Source of the DNA: Colocasia esculenta | Taxonomy: Eukaryota > Streptophyta > Magnoliopsida > Alismatales > Araceae | Direction: 5' to 3' | NCBI GenBank assembly: GCA_014218235.1 | Contig: CM024763.1 | Span: 89,390,244 to 89,454,243 of the forward strand | DNA: 64,000 nt | In this document: positions 36,659 to 50,100 of the stretch, piece after piece | Layout of the letters: every line of letters begins with the position of its first letter | Position numbering within the stretch: position 1 is the stretch's first letter | Notes under the pieces: model-generated | The model's database searches: none | The model's input: the letters and a program-made list of their open reading frames with translations, nothing else | What the model was told of the DNA's origin: nothing | Made by a program: the position numbers and the translations under genes

Positions 36659-38295
36659 CGTCGGTTTATTCAAATATCAAGCTATGATGTCAGAAGAGAT
36701 GGTTGAATATCTACATATTATTTTAAGTGTCTTTTAGACTTGGAAGATTTTTGTCACGTCCCGACGCGGAATATCGGAACGTGAGGCAGTTGCAAGTAAG
36801 CGAGTATAGAGCGTAGAATAAACAACAAACTATTGGACAATTAAATAAAACTAAATCAAATAACTCTTATTGATAATTCATTTGATGTCTATTACATCAA
36901 CTAACTCAAGGCCATAATATAGGGCCCAATTGACTCTAATACATAAGATGGAAATAAAAGACTACTAAGATAATCTAGGATAACTTGGTGACGTCATGGC
37001 ACTCGTGGATCAATCCTGGTCGTCCCCATCCTCGTGAGTGTATTCATTCTCCTCAGCCTCACCTGAGACACAATGACAAATAACGTAGCGTGAGCGACAA
37101 TGTCCAGTAGGCTTTATATCTCATGGTGCAGGCAAACTTTACATGCTTAATGTATTAAAAGTAGAGTTACTATATGATAGCGCGAGAGAGTCAAGTAACG
37201 TAAGAGATAGCATGATAGCATGTGAATGAAATAGCACAAGTTTTCAAACATAGCACAGAACAGGATGGCCATAGCACAAATAGCACAAAGTGTAAAAATA
37301 GCACAACAAGTATAGTATAACACTTTGATTGTCATTTAGATAGTCGAGATAGATAGCACTTGAGTGTAATGCCAAACACTCTGGTCATTTAACTCCCGCG
37401 GGCAAATAACACTTTTGGGCGTACCTCCCAGGACCTCACCGGGCTATTTATATATTGTCATGCATTAGTTATATTATTTATCTTTAGACAAGTACTAGAT
37501 GAATAGACGAGATAGCAGAGAGAGTGTGAATAGATGAGCGAGTAGAGTATAGATGAGAACTATAGGTCATTGCACATAAAATGTCGAATTAAACGGGCGA
37601 TAGTAACAGTTGCTCAACACGCGCAACTGGTGTTGGCAGTCAGGTGGAATTCACTACCCTTCCACTCGCCATGTTATGCACAGGTCCAGAGGTCCGGCGT
37701 GAGTCAAGATAAGAGAGAACTTCTAAAGTCGTTTGGATCATGTTGATCTCTAAAGGTGTTATGGGCGTTAGGGTACAACCAGCTCAGTCTCCATGAGAGA
37801 ATCCACAGAGTACGGAGTCTTATGGAGATCTTAACAAAAGATCCCTTGTCTACCAGAACGGAATATCCAATAGAGAGGTTCCAACTTGTCAAGAGAGTAG
37901 TGTGTAGCAGAAACAAGTTGCTCGACGTTCTAGTGGAATTCTAGAACAGTGGAGCGGCGATATCGGTGTTCCAAAATCACGTAATAAAACGAAAATAATG
38001 TCATTATTAAAATTGGGAATAATGTGTAATTATTAAAGTAAATTACCATATAAATTATTCAAGTATTTTCTACATAAATTATGGCAATGATGTACGTTTA
38101 GTGTGTGCATGTGCATGAAATCATGAACATTGAATGATCGTGCATATTGTCGTTTAAATTAAAAATTGTGTGACATAAATCAAATTTTAATAACATGATG
38201 GTTTACTGTTCATTACACACCTTTACAGTGTATACACATGCTTAAATAGTCCAAATAATCATTTAAATAAACTTAAGTTCGGTGCTGGAGTAATG

Positions 38296-38612
38296 CAGGT
38301 AAATCGCGACGGGTATCATGGTTGCGTTTATCAAGGGGTCAGAAACGTGACGACGGAGACCGTCGCATCCTTGAAACCCTAAATATCCGAACGACGCGCT
38401 TTCCCAGAGGCGGGAAAATACAGCGAAACGCGACGACCTTAGCGGTCGCATTTCAGTGGCCGTCTGACAGGTCAACGGCACACAGTTTGAGGCACGGGAC
38501 ACGCCCAAAATGCGTAGACTTGGCTTGTCGCCTTTCAGGTAATCGTGACGGCGGAGGCCAACGTGATACCAGTCACTTGAATCGCGTCGCCTGAAGCAGT
38601 CGCGATTCAAGC
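38296..38612. repeat. CG-rich hairpin cluster in the solo LTR
   Basis: Repeated imperfect stems built from TCGCGACGG-like and CCGTCGC-like halves, for example CGACGG facing CCGTCG at 38351-38365. The surrounding LTR is AT-rich. Confidence 0.7.
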
Positions 38613-39263
38613 TCCAGACCGAAAACGCAGAAAAAATGCAGGAATATGTAACAATCGTCATGAAACGCTTATATCTCTCAAACTATGGAACATGGGACAA
38701 AGTGATGAACGTGGAACTTGTAGAAGTGATGAACATGGAACTTGTAGAGGACATCAAGATGAAGAGATCTATCCTTTGGACCAAATCAAATTGGTCTCGT
38801 AAGGCATGCAAATAAGCATGAACAAGAAACGGGACAGATATGCGCAACGATGGGAAAACGCTTATAACTCGACGATTACATGATGGAATTTGGGCAAACC
38901 ACTTGCAAACAAAAGTAGACAAGTTGCACTACAAGATAGGATGATTTAGATTCATCTTCGGCCCGAGAATACCTACCTTTGTGAAGATCAAAGTCTGGTG
39001 TGTGCACAGGTCGCAGCAGAGCACGGTTAGGGAAGAAGTTCCGTTCTCCAGCCGTTCTCCTCTGTTCTTGGCACCCTAGCACAGCCTCCCACGACCCCAA
39101 CACAATGTAGAACCTTCCCTCTAAGCCCCAACACAATGTAGAACCTTCCCTCTAAGCCTTAGGTCGAGTTCTTATATGTCTAGGGTTTATTCCATGTCCT
39201 ATCATAACTAGGAAACATGGGGTGCGGTTCTAGCTAGCTCTCTTCCTTATTTTGGTGATCTCC

Positions 39264-42200
39264 TGTAGCACCCTTTATTTTTAAAATCTAAATAAAATAA
39301 ATTTTTTATTTAAATAAAGGAGATGAACCAATTTAATTAGAATAAAAGGGAAATAAATAGAAACAAAGGGAATTAAAGCAATATCCATTAAGCTAAATTA
39401 TTAATGGGTTACTCTAATAACCCAAACCCAATGAAATGGGCCCAAATAGGGTTAGCCCATCATGGAATGAGAGGTAAATAGGTGAAATTCGTACCTAATA
39501 AATTCAATAAATAGGAAAGGGTTAAGATAAATGCTAAATAACTCATATATATCTTAAATAAGAGTCCTTACACCACCCTAACCCTTTGGCCACAAAATTA
39601 GCTCTCTCCCTAGCCATATTAGGTGGATAAATAAGAAAAAGTGGGAGATAAAGAAGGAAATTTAGAGTTTAATGGAAAGGAGGACTCTTATAATGACTAG
39701 GACTCCTATAGTTGGCCATATACACCAAAAAACTCATCATTAGCAACCCATTTTCGTGGCTAGAGCTCTGGAGAAAGAGGAGAAGGGCTGGAGACAAAAG
39801 AGCAAGGAGGAGGAGGCTAGAACAAGAAGGGTTTTCGGATTTTCGACATCCAAACTAGGGTTTTCTTGCTCCACGAAAAAGGTAGGCAATCTCTCAAGCT
39901 AAAATCGTGAAATAATTACCCTAGGTAGCCTTTATGTACCTCTTCAAAAGCCCTATGATTTCGTGGTATTTTGTTCACCCATTTGGGATAATTTAATTCG
40001 TGAAATCCTGCTGTCACCATGAACTTGAATCTCATGTTTTCTCTAATACCTTGCACGTACTTGTTCCCATGCTATGAGAAAATTCTCATTGATACTACCA
40101 TGTAATAGCTTTCAAACGCCCCTGGTCTTGCTTGATTTCGATCTCCCATGAGGGAGAATTAAATCTTTGAATATCTATCAGACCTGTGCACTCGACCCTC
40201 CTTGATTCCTTTTTAACCTCGTGCAAACTTGACATCATTCTATGATAAATTATCATAAATACTACTACATGTTAGCTTTCAAATGCCGCTAGTTTCAGAA
40301 TTTTTCATCATGTATACATCTCTAATTAATTCATTGAACTCTGACTGCGCCTGTTTAGGTCACCGAAAAGTAACATGATCAATGCATGTCTAAAACTTGT
40401 CTATTTTCAAATTAATCATGTATGTTGATAGATATACATGTCTACTTTCGTTTAAAACTGGTTTCATGCTTTTTGGACCACCGTACTATTTTATATGGAA
40501 TTTCGAACGTCCCTGTATCATAGAGGACTCGCCCAGAGAAAAAGGGAAAAACCAGGACCGCCCCTGTTATCGCGGCGGCGCGATACGCCGCGATAAGAGG
40601 AGTGTCGCGGTCGGCCTTCAGGCCGCGTCATGAACGCGACGGGCCTCGCCGCCGCGTTCCCAACCCGAACCAGGCCAGACCGGCCGGTTCGCCTGTCGCG
40701 CCAGGCCGCACCACCGCGACAGGATACCCTGTCGCGACACTATGAGTAACGCGTCCATGCACCCCGCCGCCTTCTTAAAATTTTGGCCATAATCTCATAT
40801 TATGCATATAACCCTGCTTTATTTGTCATATAACCCTTATACAAGTTAAACCACGTATTTTTAAGCTTAATAATTGACCTGAATATTTTTATTTAAATAA
40901 TTCTTGTTAATTTAAAAGCCGTGAGCACGACTTGTCATATCCTCAAATTTCTTTACACTTGCACACTCATAACATTGTAAATTTCCATTGACCTTGATAA
41001 ATTACGCAATAATGTATTCGGTAAATTATCGAAATATATGATTAAATTATCCTATTTTTTTAAATACAATTGTTTCTGTATTGACTCGTGCATTTTATCT
41101 ACCGTTACCGTTTTCCCTCGGCCTTCGAGCACTCGAGGAACGACGGACCCGTTTTTACACACTTTCCCTTGACTTGGACCACCTCTCCACCGAGAATACT
41201 CTCGACTGGACTAGGGAATCCTTGTCAACACCTCCGTAAGTCTTCTTGGCTTTGGCTCACGTCCTTAGTCAACGAGCTGGTTGTACCCTAAAACCCGTTA
41301 CACCTTAGGGATCAGTACGATCCATGGCCTTAGTGTTCTCTCCTTATCTTGCGATCACACTGGACCATCTAGCCTGTGTTCATAGCACGACTAGTGGGCG
41401 GTTGTGACTTCAACCAGACTGCCGGTACCTGACTTGGTGCCGTGCAACCGTTACTATCGTGTGTTTCTCGTTATTTTACATATATGTCCCTATCTCATCT
41501 GATATCTCGTTACTCTCATCTATTCACGTTCTCTCTACACTCTCGTCTAGTTCATCTACTACTCTCATTTATTCTTGGTACTCTCTTGGCCATTTGTGAT
41601 TGTCTAAGATAACAAACATGACTATGCTAGGCAACATTATAAGGGCCCGATCTGGTCCTTGGGAGGAGCACCTGAAAGGCTATAACTCGCGGGGGTCTAA
41701 TGATCAGGTGATGGCATACACCAAACGCATGACTATCAAGATTTAATTTAAGACAATTCACAAACATTCCTGTACATGATACTTGACTTGTGGTTGATAA
41801 AATGATCGACCAAACGCATGTTACTTGCTTTACTTGCTATCGTGACTTGTGCACTGCTGTGCAATTACTTGTTAACTTGAAATATGGCCAAATCTTTTGT
41901 ATTTGTTACCTATGAAGGTATTCTTGTCTTGTGAACTTACTGGCACGACTATACCTGATCGTTCTCGTACTTGCTCGTTCCTGTTAGTTATCCTGCTTGA
42001 TAAAAGGTTAAACACTTTAAGCCTGCTTGTTTACATGAGATATTAAGTCCTACTGAGCGTTATTCGCTCATCCTGCATTTTTATTTAATGTGTTTCAGGC
42101 GAGTATGACGATGACCACACTCACGAGGACGGGACTGAGGATGATGCTCAGGAGTGACCCCTTTCCAGCAACCAAGGCTTTCTAGTAGTAGTCAGTTAGA

Positions 42201-42466
42201 ATAGTTATGCGTTAGTGAGTCAGATAGTCATTTATGTAATAGTTTGATTTTGAATAAAGTACTCTGGGCCCTAGTTTTAGCTCTGATACGTTGATGTATT
42301 GGTCAGTTAATGAGTTATTAGTGAATGTAATGGAGGTTGCTGGATTATTAATGAAATTGGAGTTTAATTGGTGTTATCCAATTGTGCAATGGTTTGTTAT
42401 TTATTCTCGCTCTGTACTATTTAATAACTGTAATCCCGCTCCGATATTCCGCGTCGGGGCGTTACA
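39264..42466 (+). repeat. Chromovirus 5' LTR
   Basis: 3203 bp. A GC-rich hairpin block at about 40556-40740 includes a perfect 11-base stem, TTATCGCGGCG (40567-40577) facing CGCCGCGATAA (40586-40596). No genuine gene. Confidence 0.94.
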
Positions 42467-42472
42467 GTTTTG

Positions 42473-42485
42473 TGGTATCAGAGCC
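42473..42485 (+). other. Chromovirus primer binding site (initiator tRNA-Met)
   Basis: TGGTATCAGAGCC, six bases after the 5' LTR. Confidence 0.95.
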
Positions 42486-42672
42486 TAGGTTATTCTTAAG
42501 TATAGGATGATCTAGGTTTGACCTGCCTTGACTTAGAGTCTAAATCCATACCTATGTGAGATGGGTAGAACCATGGGTAATAAAGATAAAATGAACTCAC
42601 ACACGCACAAACTTAGTGCAAACTCATTAACTTACATTAAACATCTCTTTTGAAGGAACTTAAATATCAACG

Positions 42673-44019
42673 ATGGCAGCGGAGCGTGCTCAACTCCGCG
42701 ACATGCAGCAAACTATACAACAGCTTACCCAAGCTTTGCTTCAGGCTGCTGGAGCCAATAACAACAACAATAACAACAACCGAGGGGCTGGAGAATTACA
42801 CAGGAATTCCCGCAATCTGAATCCACCCCGATTCAGCGGGACCACTGATCCCGATGAGGCAGAAAATTGGCTTAAGGAGACAGAGCGTGTTTTCCACGTC
42901 ATGCAGTGCGCGGATGGGGACAAGCTTCTACTGGCAACATTTCAGCTTGAAAGGGACGCCCGTGCGTGGTGGGAATCTGTGGAAGCCACCAGGGCAGATG
43001 CACAGTTTACCTGGGTGGAATTCAAGGAGCATTTCAACTCCAAGTATTTCTCTGAAAGAGTCCAGGAGAGAAAGGCCTCAGAATTTGCTGTACTGAAGCA
43101 GAGGCACCTTACTGTCGCTGAATATGAAGCGCAATTCTCCCGATTGGCACGCTATGCCAACCACCTTGTTAGCACAGAGAAAATGAAGGCGAGGCGATTT
43201 CTTAATGGGCTTAAGCCGTCATATATTACCCAACTTGCACCCATGGATATTCAGACGTATGCTGAAATGGTCAAGAAGGCTCAGTTACTAGAAGATGCAA
43301 CCGATCTGACTGATCGCATCAAGGGGAGACTAGTCAAGAAGGAACCAGCATCTGGTTCCTCCAACAGGCCCACAAATGGCAAAAAGCGTCCGTTCAACAT
43401 CACTGGAGGGACAAGCCAGGAAAGAAAGCCCAAGATACCTACTCCTCCAAACACCAACAAGACCAACTGTGAGCATTGTGACAAGCCTGGTCATACTGCC
43501 GCTGAGTGCTGGAGAAAAGTAGGCGCCTGCCTGCGTTGCGGAAATCGCAATCACCGCATTTCCGAATGCCCAGTGCTGAAGGAGCAAGAGAAAGAGAAGC
43601 GTCCTGTGGGACAAAAGAAACCAGGCAGACTACAAGCCCTGCAAGAGGTAGAGACCACCGGGGAAGGTGGAGTTGTGGAAGGTACACTACCGGTCTTTTC
43701 TCATTCGGCATTTGTTTTGTTCGATACTGGCGCAACGCATTCGTTCATATCACAAGCATTTGCTGATACCCTAAATGAGAAACCTGCATCTATGACATTT
43801 GAATTATTTGTCACAACACCACTAGGAGAAAAGGCTCAATTGAATAAATATTTTCCATTAGCTGATGTTAAGGTTGGTGAACTTAACCTTAGAGCTGACT
43901 TGATCTGTATGCCCATGGAGGGCTACGATATCATTCTGGGAGCCGATTGGCTATCCACGTATGGGGCTATCGTGGATTGTAGAGGAGGAAAAAAATTTTT
44001 AGTGAATTCCCTAAGCTGA
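42673..44019 (+). CDS. Chromovirus gag and protease (open, 448 codons)
   Basis: Gag capsid plus aspartic protease of a gypsy chromovirus. It would build the virus-like particle and cleave the polyprotein in the cytoplasm. ATG at 42673. An Asn run lies at about residues 30-37. The retrotransposon gag domain spans about residues 50-215 (WLKETERVF, RAWWES, F..F...YF motifs). Two zinc knuckles follow: CEHCDKPGHTAAEC at residues 266-279, and a second starting at Cys 286. The protease DTG is at residues 351-353 (LFDTGATHSFI). The frame ends early because an A/T homopolymer near 43990 has shifted relative to the downstream frame; in an intact element it would continue into pol. Recognition by motifs is strong. 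Confidence 0.9.
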   Translation: MAAERAQLRDMQQTIQQLTQALLQAAGANNNNNNNNRGAGELHRNSRNLNPPRFSGTTDPDEAENWLKETERVFHVMQCADGDKLLLATFQLERDARAWWESVEATRADAQFTWVEFKEHFNSKYFSERVQERKASEFAVLKQRHLTVAEYEAQFSRLARYANHLVSTEKMKARRFLNGLKPSYITQLAPMDIQTYAEMVKKAQLLEDATDLTDRIKGRLVKKEPASGSSNRPTNGKKRPFNITGGTSQERKPKIPTPPNTNKTNCEHCDKPGHTAAECWRKVGACLRCGNRNHRISECPVLKEQEKEKRPVGQKKPGRLQALQEVETTGEGGVVEGTLPVFSHSAFVLFDTGATHSFISQAFADTLNEKPASMTFELFVTTPLGEKAQLNKYFPLADVKVGELNLRADLICMPMEGYDIILGADWLSTYGAIVDCRGGKKFLVNSLS

Positions 44020-47000
44020 CCTTCACAGGACGTAGGCACAAGCGACACTTGTCCCTCGTCTCTGCTATAAAGGCACAGAACATGATAAGGAAAGGGAGTA
44101 TGGCGTTTATTGCCGCCATCGTAGTGGAAAAGAAAGCAGTTAAGATATCAGACATCCACATAGTGCAAGAATACCCTGATGTGTTTCCCGATGAGTTACC
44201 AGGCATTCCACCTGAGAGAGATGTGAATTTCTCAATTGATCTCGCACCTGGAGCTGCACCGATTTCACGTCAACCCTACAGGATGTCCCCTGCTGAACTG
44301 AAAGAGTTGAAAGAGCAACTGATGGAACTTCTAGAAAAGGGTTTTATTAGACCAAGTACTTCTCCTTGGGGAGCACCTGTGCTGTTCGTCAAGAAGAATG
44401 ATGGATCCATGAGATTATGCATCGATTATAGGCAGTTGAACAATCTCACTATAAAGAACAAGTACCCTCTGCCGCGTGTTGATGAGTTGTTTGATCAGAT
44501 ATCAGGAGCAAAGTATTTTTCTAAGATTGACCTTAGATCGGGATATCATCAAATGAGGATTAAAGATGCAGATATCTACAAGACAGCTTTCAGGAGCAGG
44601 TACGGTCATTACGAATTTGTAGTCATGCCTTTTGGACTAACCAATGCTCCTGCAGCTTTTATGCAATTAATGAACAACATCTACCGGCCCTACCTCGACA
44701 AGTTCGTCGTGGTATTCATTGATGATATTCTCATATACTCCAAGACCAAAGAAGAGCACGAGGAGCATCTGAGGATCGCTCTGCAAATCTTGCGGGACAA
44801 CCAACTCTACGCCAAATTGAGCAAGTGTGAATTCTGGCTCGAGGAGGTGTCGTTCCTAGGCCATGTCATTTCCAAGGATGGTATCGCTGTCGACCCTTCC
44901 AAGGTAGAAGCTGTGCTAACTGGGAAAGGCCGACCAATGTCACAGAAATCAGGAGCTTTCTTGGACTGGCTGGATATTACAGACGGTTCATAAAAGACTT
45001 CTCCAAGATAGCTGTACCTCTTACGCGTCTTACGCGGAAGGAAAACCCATATGTCTGGAACAAGGAATGCGAGAAGAGCTTTCAGACACTCAAGCAATTG
45101 TTAACATCTGCACCTGTCCTCGCATTACCAGTCGAAGGAGCAGGATTCTCAGTCTACACTGATGCATCTGGAATCGGTTTAGGCTGTGTGTTAATGCAGA
45201 ATGAGAAAGTGATAACCTATTCATCAAGGCAATTGAAGCAACATGAGGTTAACTACCCTGTCCATGACTTAGAACTGGCTGCTGTGGTATTTGCACTCAA
45301 AATCTGGAGGCATTACCTATATGGAGAGCAATTCATTATCTACTCAGACCACAAGAGTTTGAAGTATTTATTCTCTCAGAAGGAGCTTAACATGAGACAA
45401 CGAAGATGGCTGGAGTACTTGAGGGATTTTGATTTCAACATTCAATATCACCCAGGCAAAGGTAACGCAGTAGCTGATGCACTCAGTAGAAAGCCAGTAG
45501 CTTCGTTATCATGTCTAGTCATGGGCGAGATGCAATTGTTAGAACAATTTGCCAGTCTAGATCTGAATATTGAAAAAAGAAGTGATAGGATGTTAGTAGC
45601 TAATCTTAAAGCTCAACCCGACATCTTTGCCGAGATCAGAGAGCAACAGGCTAATGATCCGTTTCTAATCCGAGTAAAGGAAACTATAGCTGACAAGCCA
45701 GATTTCTCCATCACTGAGGATGGAAGGATATTATTCCAAGCCAGGACATGTGTGCCTGACAATGAAAAGCTGAAAAGGAAACTGATGGACGAAGCCCACA
45801 AGACCAAGTATACAATACATCCAGGTGCAACCAAGATGTACCAAGATATGTAAAGGTCATTTTGGTGGCCAAACATGAAACGTGAGGTAGCTGAGCATGC
45901 CGCGCACTGCCTCACTTGTCAACAGGTAAAAGCAGAACACCGTCGTCCTGCGGGTGTACTTAGGCCCCTGGACATACCGTAATGGAAGTGGGAAAGCATC
46001 GGCATGGATTTCATCATGGGTTTACCCCGGACTCGTGGTGGACTTGATGCTATCTGGGTTATTGTGGACCGTTTAACCAAGTCCGCACACTTCCTTGCCA
46101 TTAAGAGCACTTGGAGTGTGGATGTGTTAGCAGCATTCTATGTAAAGGAGATAGTCAGACTACATGGAGTTCCAGTATCCATTGTCTCGGATCGTGACCC
46201 CAGATTCACATCTAGATTCTGGAAGGGACTTCAGACAGCGTTGGGTACTAAACTCAACTTTAGCACAGCTTTCCACCCACAGACGGATGGACAGACTGAA
46301 AGGACGAATCAGATAGTGGAAGACATGTTGCGAGCCTGTGCTATAGACTTTGAGGGATATTGGAATGAACAACTATCTCTAATAGAATTTGCCTACAACA
46401 ATAGCTATCAGGCCAGCATTAAGATGGCGCCATTTGAAGCACTGTATGGCAGGAGTTGCAGATCACCAGTATGCTGGAATGAAGTAGGTGAACAACAATG
46501 GCTGGGACCAGACATGGTGCAGAGCACTAGCAGAGACATACAAATTATCAGAGACAAAATTAAGATAGCTCAGTCCAGGCAGAAGAGCTATGCTGATAAA
46601 AGAAGAAGGGACTTAGAGTTTCAAAATGGAGATCATGTAATGCTGAAAGTATCACCGACCCGAGGATTTCAAAGGTTTGGGATGAAAGGCAAGCTAAGAC
46701 CAAGATTCATTGGTCCATTCGAAGTGTTAGATAGAGTGGGCGAAGTAGCTTATCGGCTGGCACTACCACCCCAGTTCTCTACCGTACATAATGTTTTCCA
46801 TGTGTCAATGCTAAGGAAGTATGTGTATGATCCTTCACATGTGATCAGCTATGATGACATTACTCTGAACAAAGATATGACCTATGAAGAAAGGCCAGTG
46901 AAGATCTTAGACAAGAAGATTCAACAGCTTCGGAATCGATCTATACCCGTGGTTAAGATACTGTGGAGAAATCATGAAGTTGAAGAGGCAACATGGGAAC

Positions 47001-47102
47001 CCGAAGCAACTATGCGATGAAATTATCCGGATTTATTCAGTAAGACATTCTTCCTCTTACGGTTATATGAATTTGGAGACCAAATTCTTTTTAAGAGGGG
47101 GA
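44020..47102 (+). pseudogene. Chromovirus pol (RT, RNase H, integrase), broken
   Basis: Reverse transcriptase is open from 44049 to 44993, with the catalytic FIDD at 44715-44726. A frameshift near 44920 breaks the following connection segment. RNase H lies at about 45140-45500 (YTDAS near 45155, YSDHKSL near 45340). The integrase HHCC domain is cut by TAA at 45851-45853, and TAA 45980-45982 precedes the core. The core and tail (46004-47017) carry the DFIMGLP, VSDRDPRF and QTERTNQ motifs and a chromodomain-like end (VVKILWRNHEVEEATWEPE). TGA at 47018-47020 comes a little before the natural end near 47108. The chromodomain is expected to target insertion to heterochromatin. It is non-functional as it stands. 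Confidence 0.92.
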
Positions 47103-47105
47103 GGA
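47093..47105 (+). other. Chromovirus polypurine tract
   Basis: AAGAGGGGGAGGA directly before the 3' LTR. Confidence 0.9.
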
Positions 47106-50100
47106 TGTAGCACCCTTTATTTTTAAAATCTAAATAAAATAAAATTTTTATTTAAATAAAGGAGATGAACCAATTTAATTAGAATAAAAGGGAAATAAAT
47201 AGAAACAAAGGGAATTAAAGCAATACCCATTAAGCTAAATTATTAATGGGTTACTCTAATAACCCAAACCCAATGAAATGGGCCCAAATAGGGTTAGCCC
47301 ATCATGGAATGAGAGGTAAATAGGTGAAATTCGTACCTAATAAATTCAATAAATAGGAAAGGGTTAAGATAAATGCTAAATAACTCATATATATCTTAAA
47401 TAAGAGTCCTTACACCACCCTAACCCTTTGGCCACGAAATTAGCTCTCTCCCTAGCCATATTAGGTGGATAAATAAGAAAAGTGGGAGATAAAGAAAGAA
47501 ATTTAGAGTTTAATGGAAAGGAGGACTCTTATAATGACTAGGACTCCTATAGTTGGCCATATACACCAAAAAACTCATCATTAGCAACCCATTTTCGTGG
47601 CTAGAGCTCTGGAGAAAGAGGAGAAGGGCTGGAGACAAAGGAGCAAGGAGGAGGAGGCTAGAACAAGAAGGGTTTTCGGATTTTCGACATCCAAACTAGG
47701 GTTTTCTTGCTCCACGAAAAAGGTAGGCAATCTCTCAAGCTAAAATCGTGAAATAATTACCCTAGGTAGCCTTCATGTACCTCTTCAAAAGCCCTATGAT
47801 TTCGTGGTATTTTGTTCACCCATTTAGGAGAATTTAATTCGTGAAATCCTGCTGTCACCATGAACTCGAATCTCATGTTTTCTCTAATACCTTGCACGTA
47901 CTTGTTCCCATGCTATGAGAAAATTCTCATTGATACTACCATGTAATAGCTTTCAAACGCCCCTGGTCTTGCTTGATTTGGATCTCCCATGAGGGAGAAT
48001 TAAATCTTTGAATATCTATCAGACCTATGCACTCGACCCTCCTTGTTTCCTTTTTAACTTCGTGCAAACTTGACATCATTCTATGATAAAATTATCATAA
48101 ATACTACTACATGTTAGCTTTCAAACGCCGCTAGTTTCAGAATTTTTCATCATGTATACATCTCTAATTAATTCATTGAACTCTGACTGCGCCTGTTTAG
48201 GTCACCGAAAAGTAACCTGATCAATGCATGTCTAAACCTTGTCTATTTTCAAATTAATCATGTATGTTGATAGATATACATGTCTACTTTCGTTTAAAAC
48301 TGGTTTCATACTTTTTGGACCACCGTACTATTTTATATGGAATTTCGAACGTCCATGTATCATAGAGGACTCGCCCAGAGAAAAAGGGAAAAACCAGGAC
48401 CGCCCCTGTTATCGCGGCGGCGCGATACGTCGCGATAAGAGGAGTGTTACGGTCGGCCTTCAGGCTGCGTCATGAACGCGACGGGCCTCGCCGCCGCGTT
48501 CCCAACCCGAACCAGGCCAGACCGGCCGGTTCGCCTGTCGCGCCAGGCCGCACCACCGCGACCTGAACCGCGACAGGATACCTTGTCGCGACACTATGAG
48601 TAACGCGTCCATGCACCCCGCCGCCTTCTTAAAATTTCGGCCAGAATCTCATATTATGCATATAACCCTACTTTATTTGTCATATAACCCTTATACAAGT
48701 TAAACAACGTATTGTTAAGTTTAATAATCGACCTGAATATTTTTATTTAAATAATTCTTGTTAATTTAAAAGCCGTGAGCACGACTTGTCATATCCTCAA
48801 GATTTCTTTACACTTGCACACTCATAACATTATAAATTGCCATTGACCTTGATAAATTACGCAATAATGTATTCGGTAAATTATCGAAATATATGATTAA
48901 ATTATCCTATTTTGTTAAATACAATTGTTTCTGTATTGACTCGTGCATTTTATCTACCGTTACCATTTTCCCTCGGCCTTCGAGCACTCGAGGCACAACG
49001 GACCCGTTTTTACACACTTTCCCTTGACTTGGACCACCTCTCCACCGAGAATACTCTCGACTGGACTAGGGAATCCTTGTCAAGACCTCCGTAAGTCTTC
49101 TTGGCTTTGGCGCACGTCCTTAGTCAACGAGCTGGTTGTACCCTAAAACCCGTTACACCTTAGGGATCAGTACGATCCATGGCCTTAGTGTTCTCTCCTT
49201 ATCTTGCGATCACACTGGACCATCTAGCCTGTGTTCATAGCACGGCTAGTGGGCGGTTGTGACTTCAACCAGACTGCCGGTACCTGACTTGGTGCCGTGC
49301 AACCGTTACTATCGTGTGTTTCTCGTCATTTTACACATATGTCCCTATCTCATCTGATATCTCGTTACTCTCATCTGTTCACGTTCTCTCTACACTCTCG
49401 TCTAGTTCATCTACTACTCTCATCTATTCTTGGTACTCTCTTGGCCATTTGTGATTGTCTAAGATAACAAACATGACTATGCTAGGCAACATTATAAGGG
49501 CCCGATCTGGTCCTTGGGAGGAGCACCTGAAAGGCTATAACTCGCGGGGGTCTAATGATCAAGTGATGGCATACACCAAACGCATGACTATCAAGATTTA
49601 ATCTAAGACAATTCACAAACATTCCTGTACATGATACTTGACTTGTGGTTGATAAAATGATCGACCAAACGCATGTTACTTGCTTTACTTGCTATCGTGA
49701 CTTGTGCACTACTGTGCAATTACTTGTTAACTTGAAATATGGCCAAATCTTTTGTACTTGTTACCTATGAAGGTATTCTTGTCTTGTGAACTTACTGGCA
49801 CGACTATACCTGATCGTTCTCGTACTTGCTCGTTCCTGTTAGTTATCTTGCTTGATAAAAGGTTAAACACTTTAAGCCTGCTTGTTTACATGAGATATTA
49901 AGTCCTACTGAGCGTTATTCGCTCATCCTGCATTTTTATTTAATGTGTTTCAGGCGAGTATGACGATGACCACACTCACGAGGACGGGACTGAGGATGAT
50001 GCTCAGGAGTGACCCCTTTCCAGCAACCAAGGCTTTCTAGTAGTAGTCAGTTAGAATAGTTATGAGTTAGTGAGTCAGATAGTCATTTATGTAATAGTTT

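Noticed and set aside
36752..39263. First read as a separate full-length element starting at 36752
   Set aside because: No primer site, polypurine tract or second LTR; its missing end is found after the nested element at 50327-50637, so it is a split solo LTR.
40397..40633. 78-codon frame in the chromovirus LTR, repeated at 48239-48475
   Set aside because: Present in both LTRs but with no motif and ending in the hairpin block; LTR sequence duplicated with the element.
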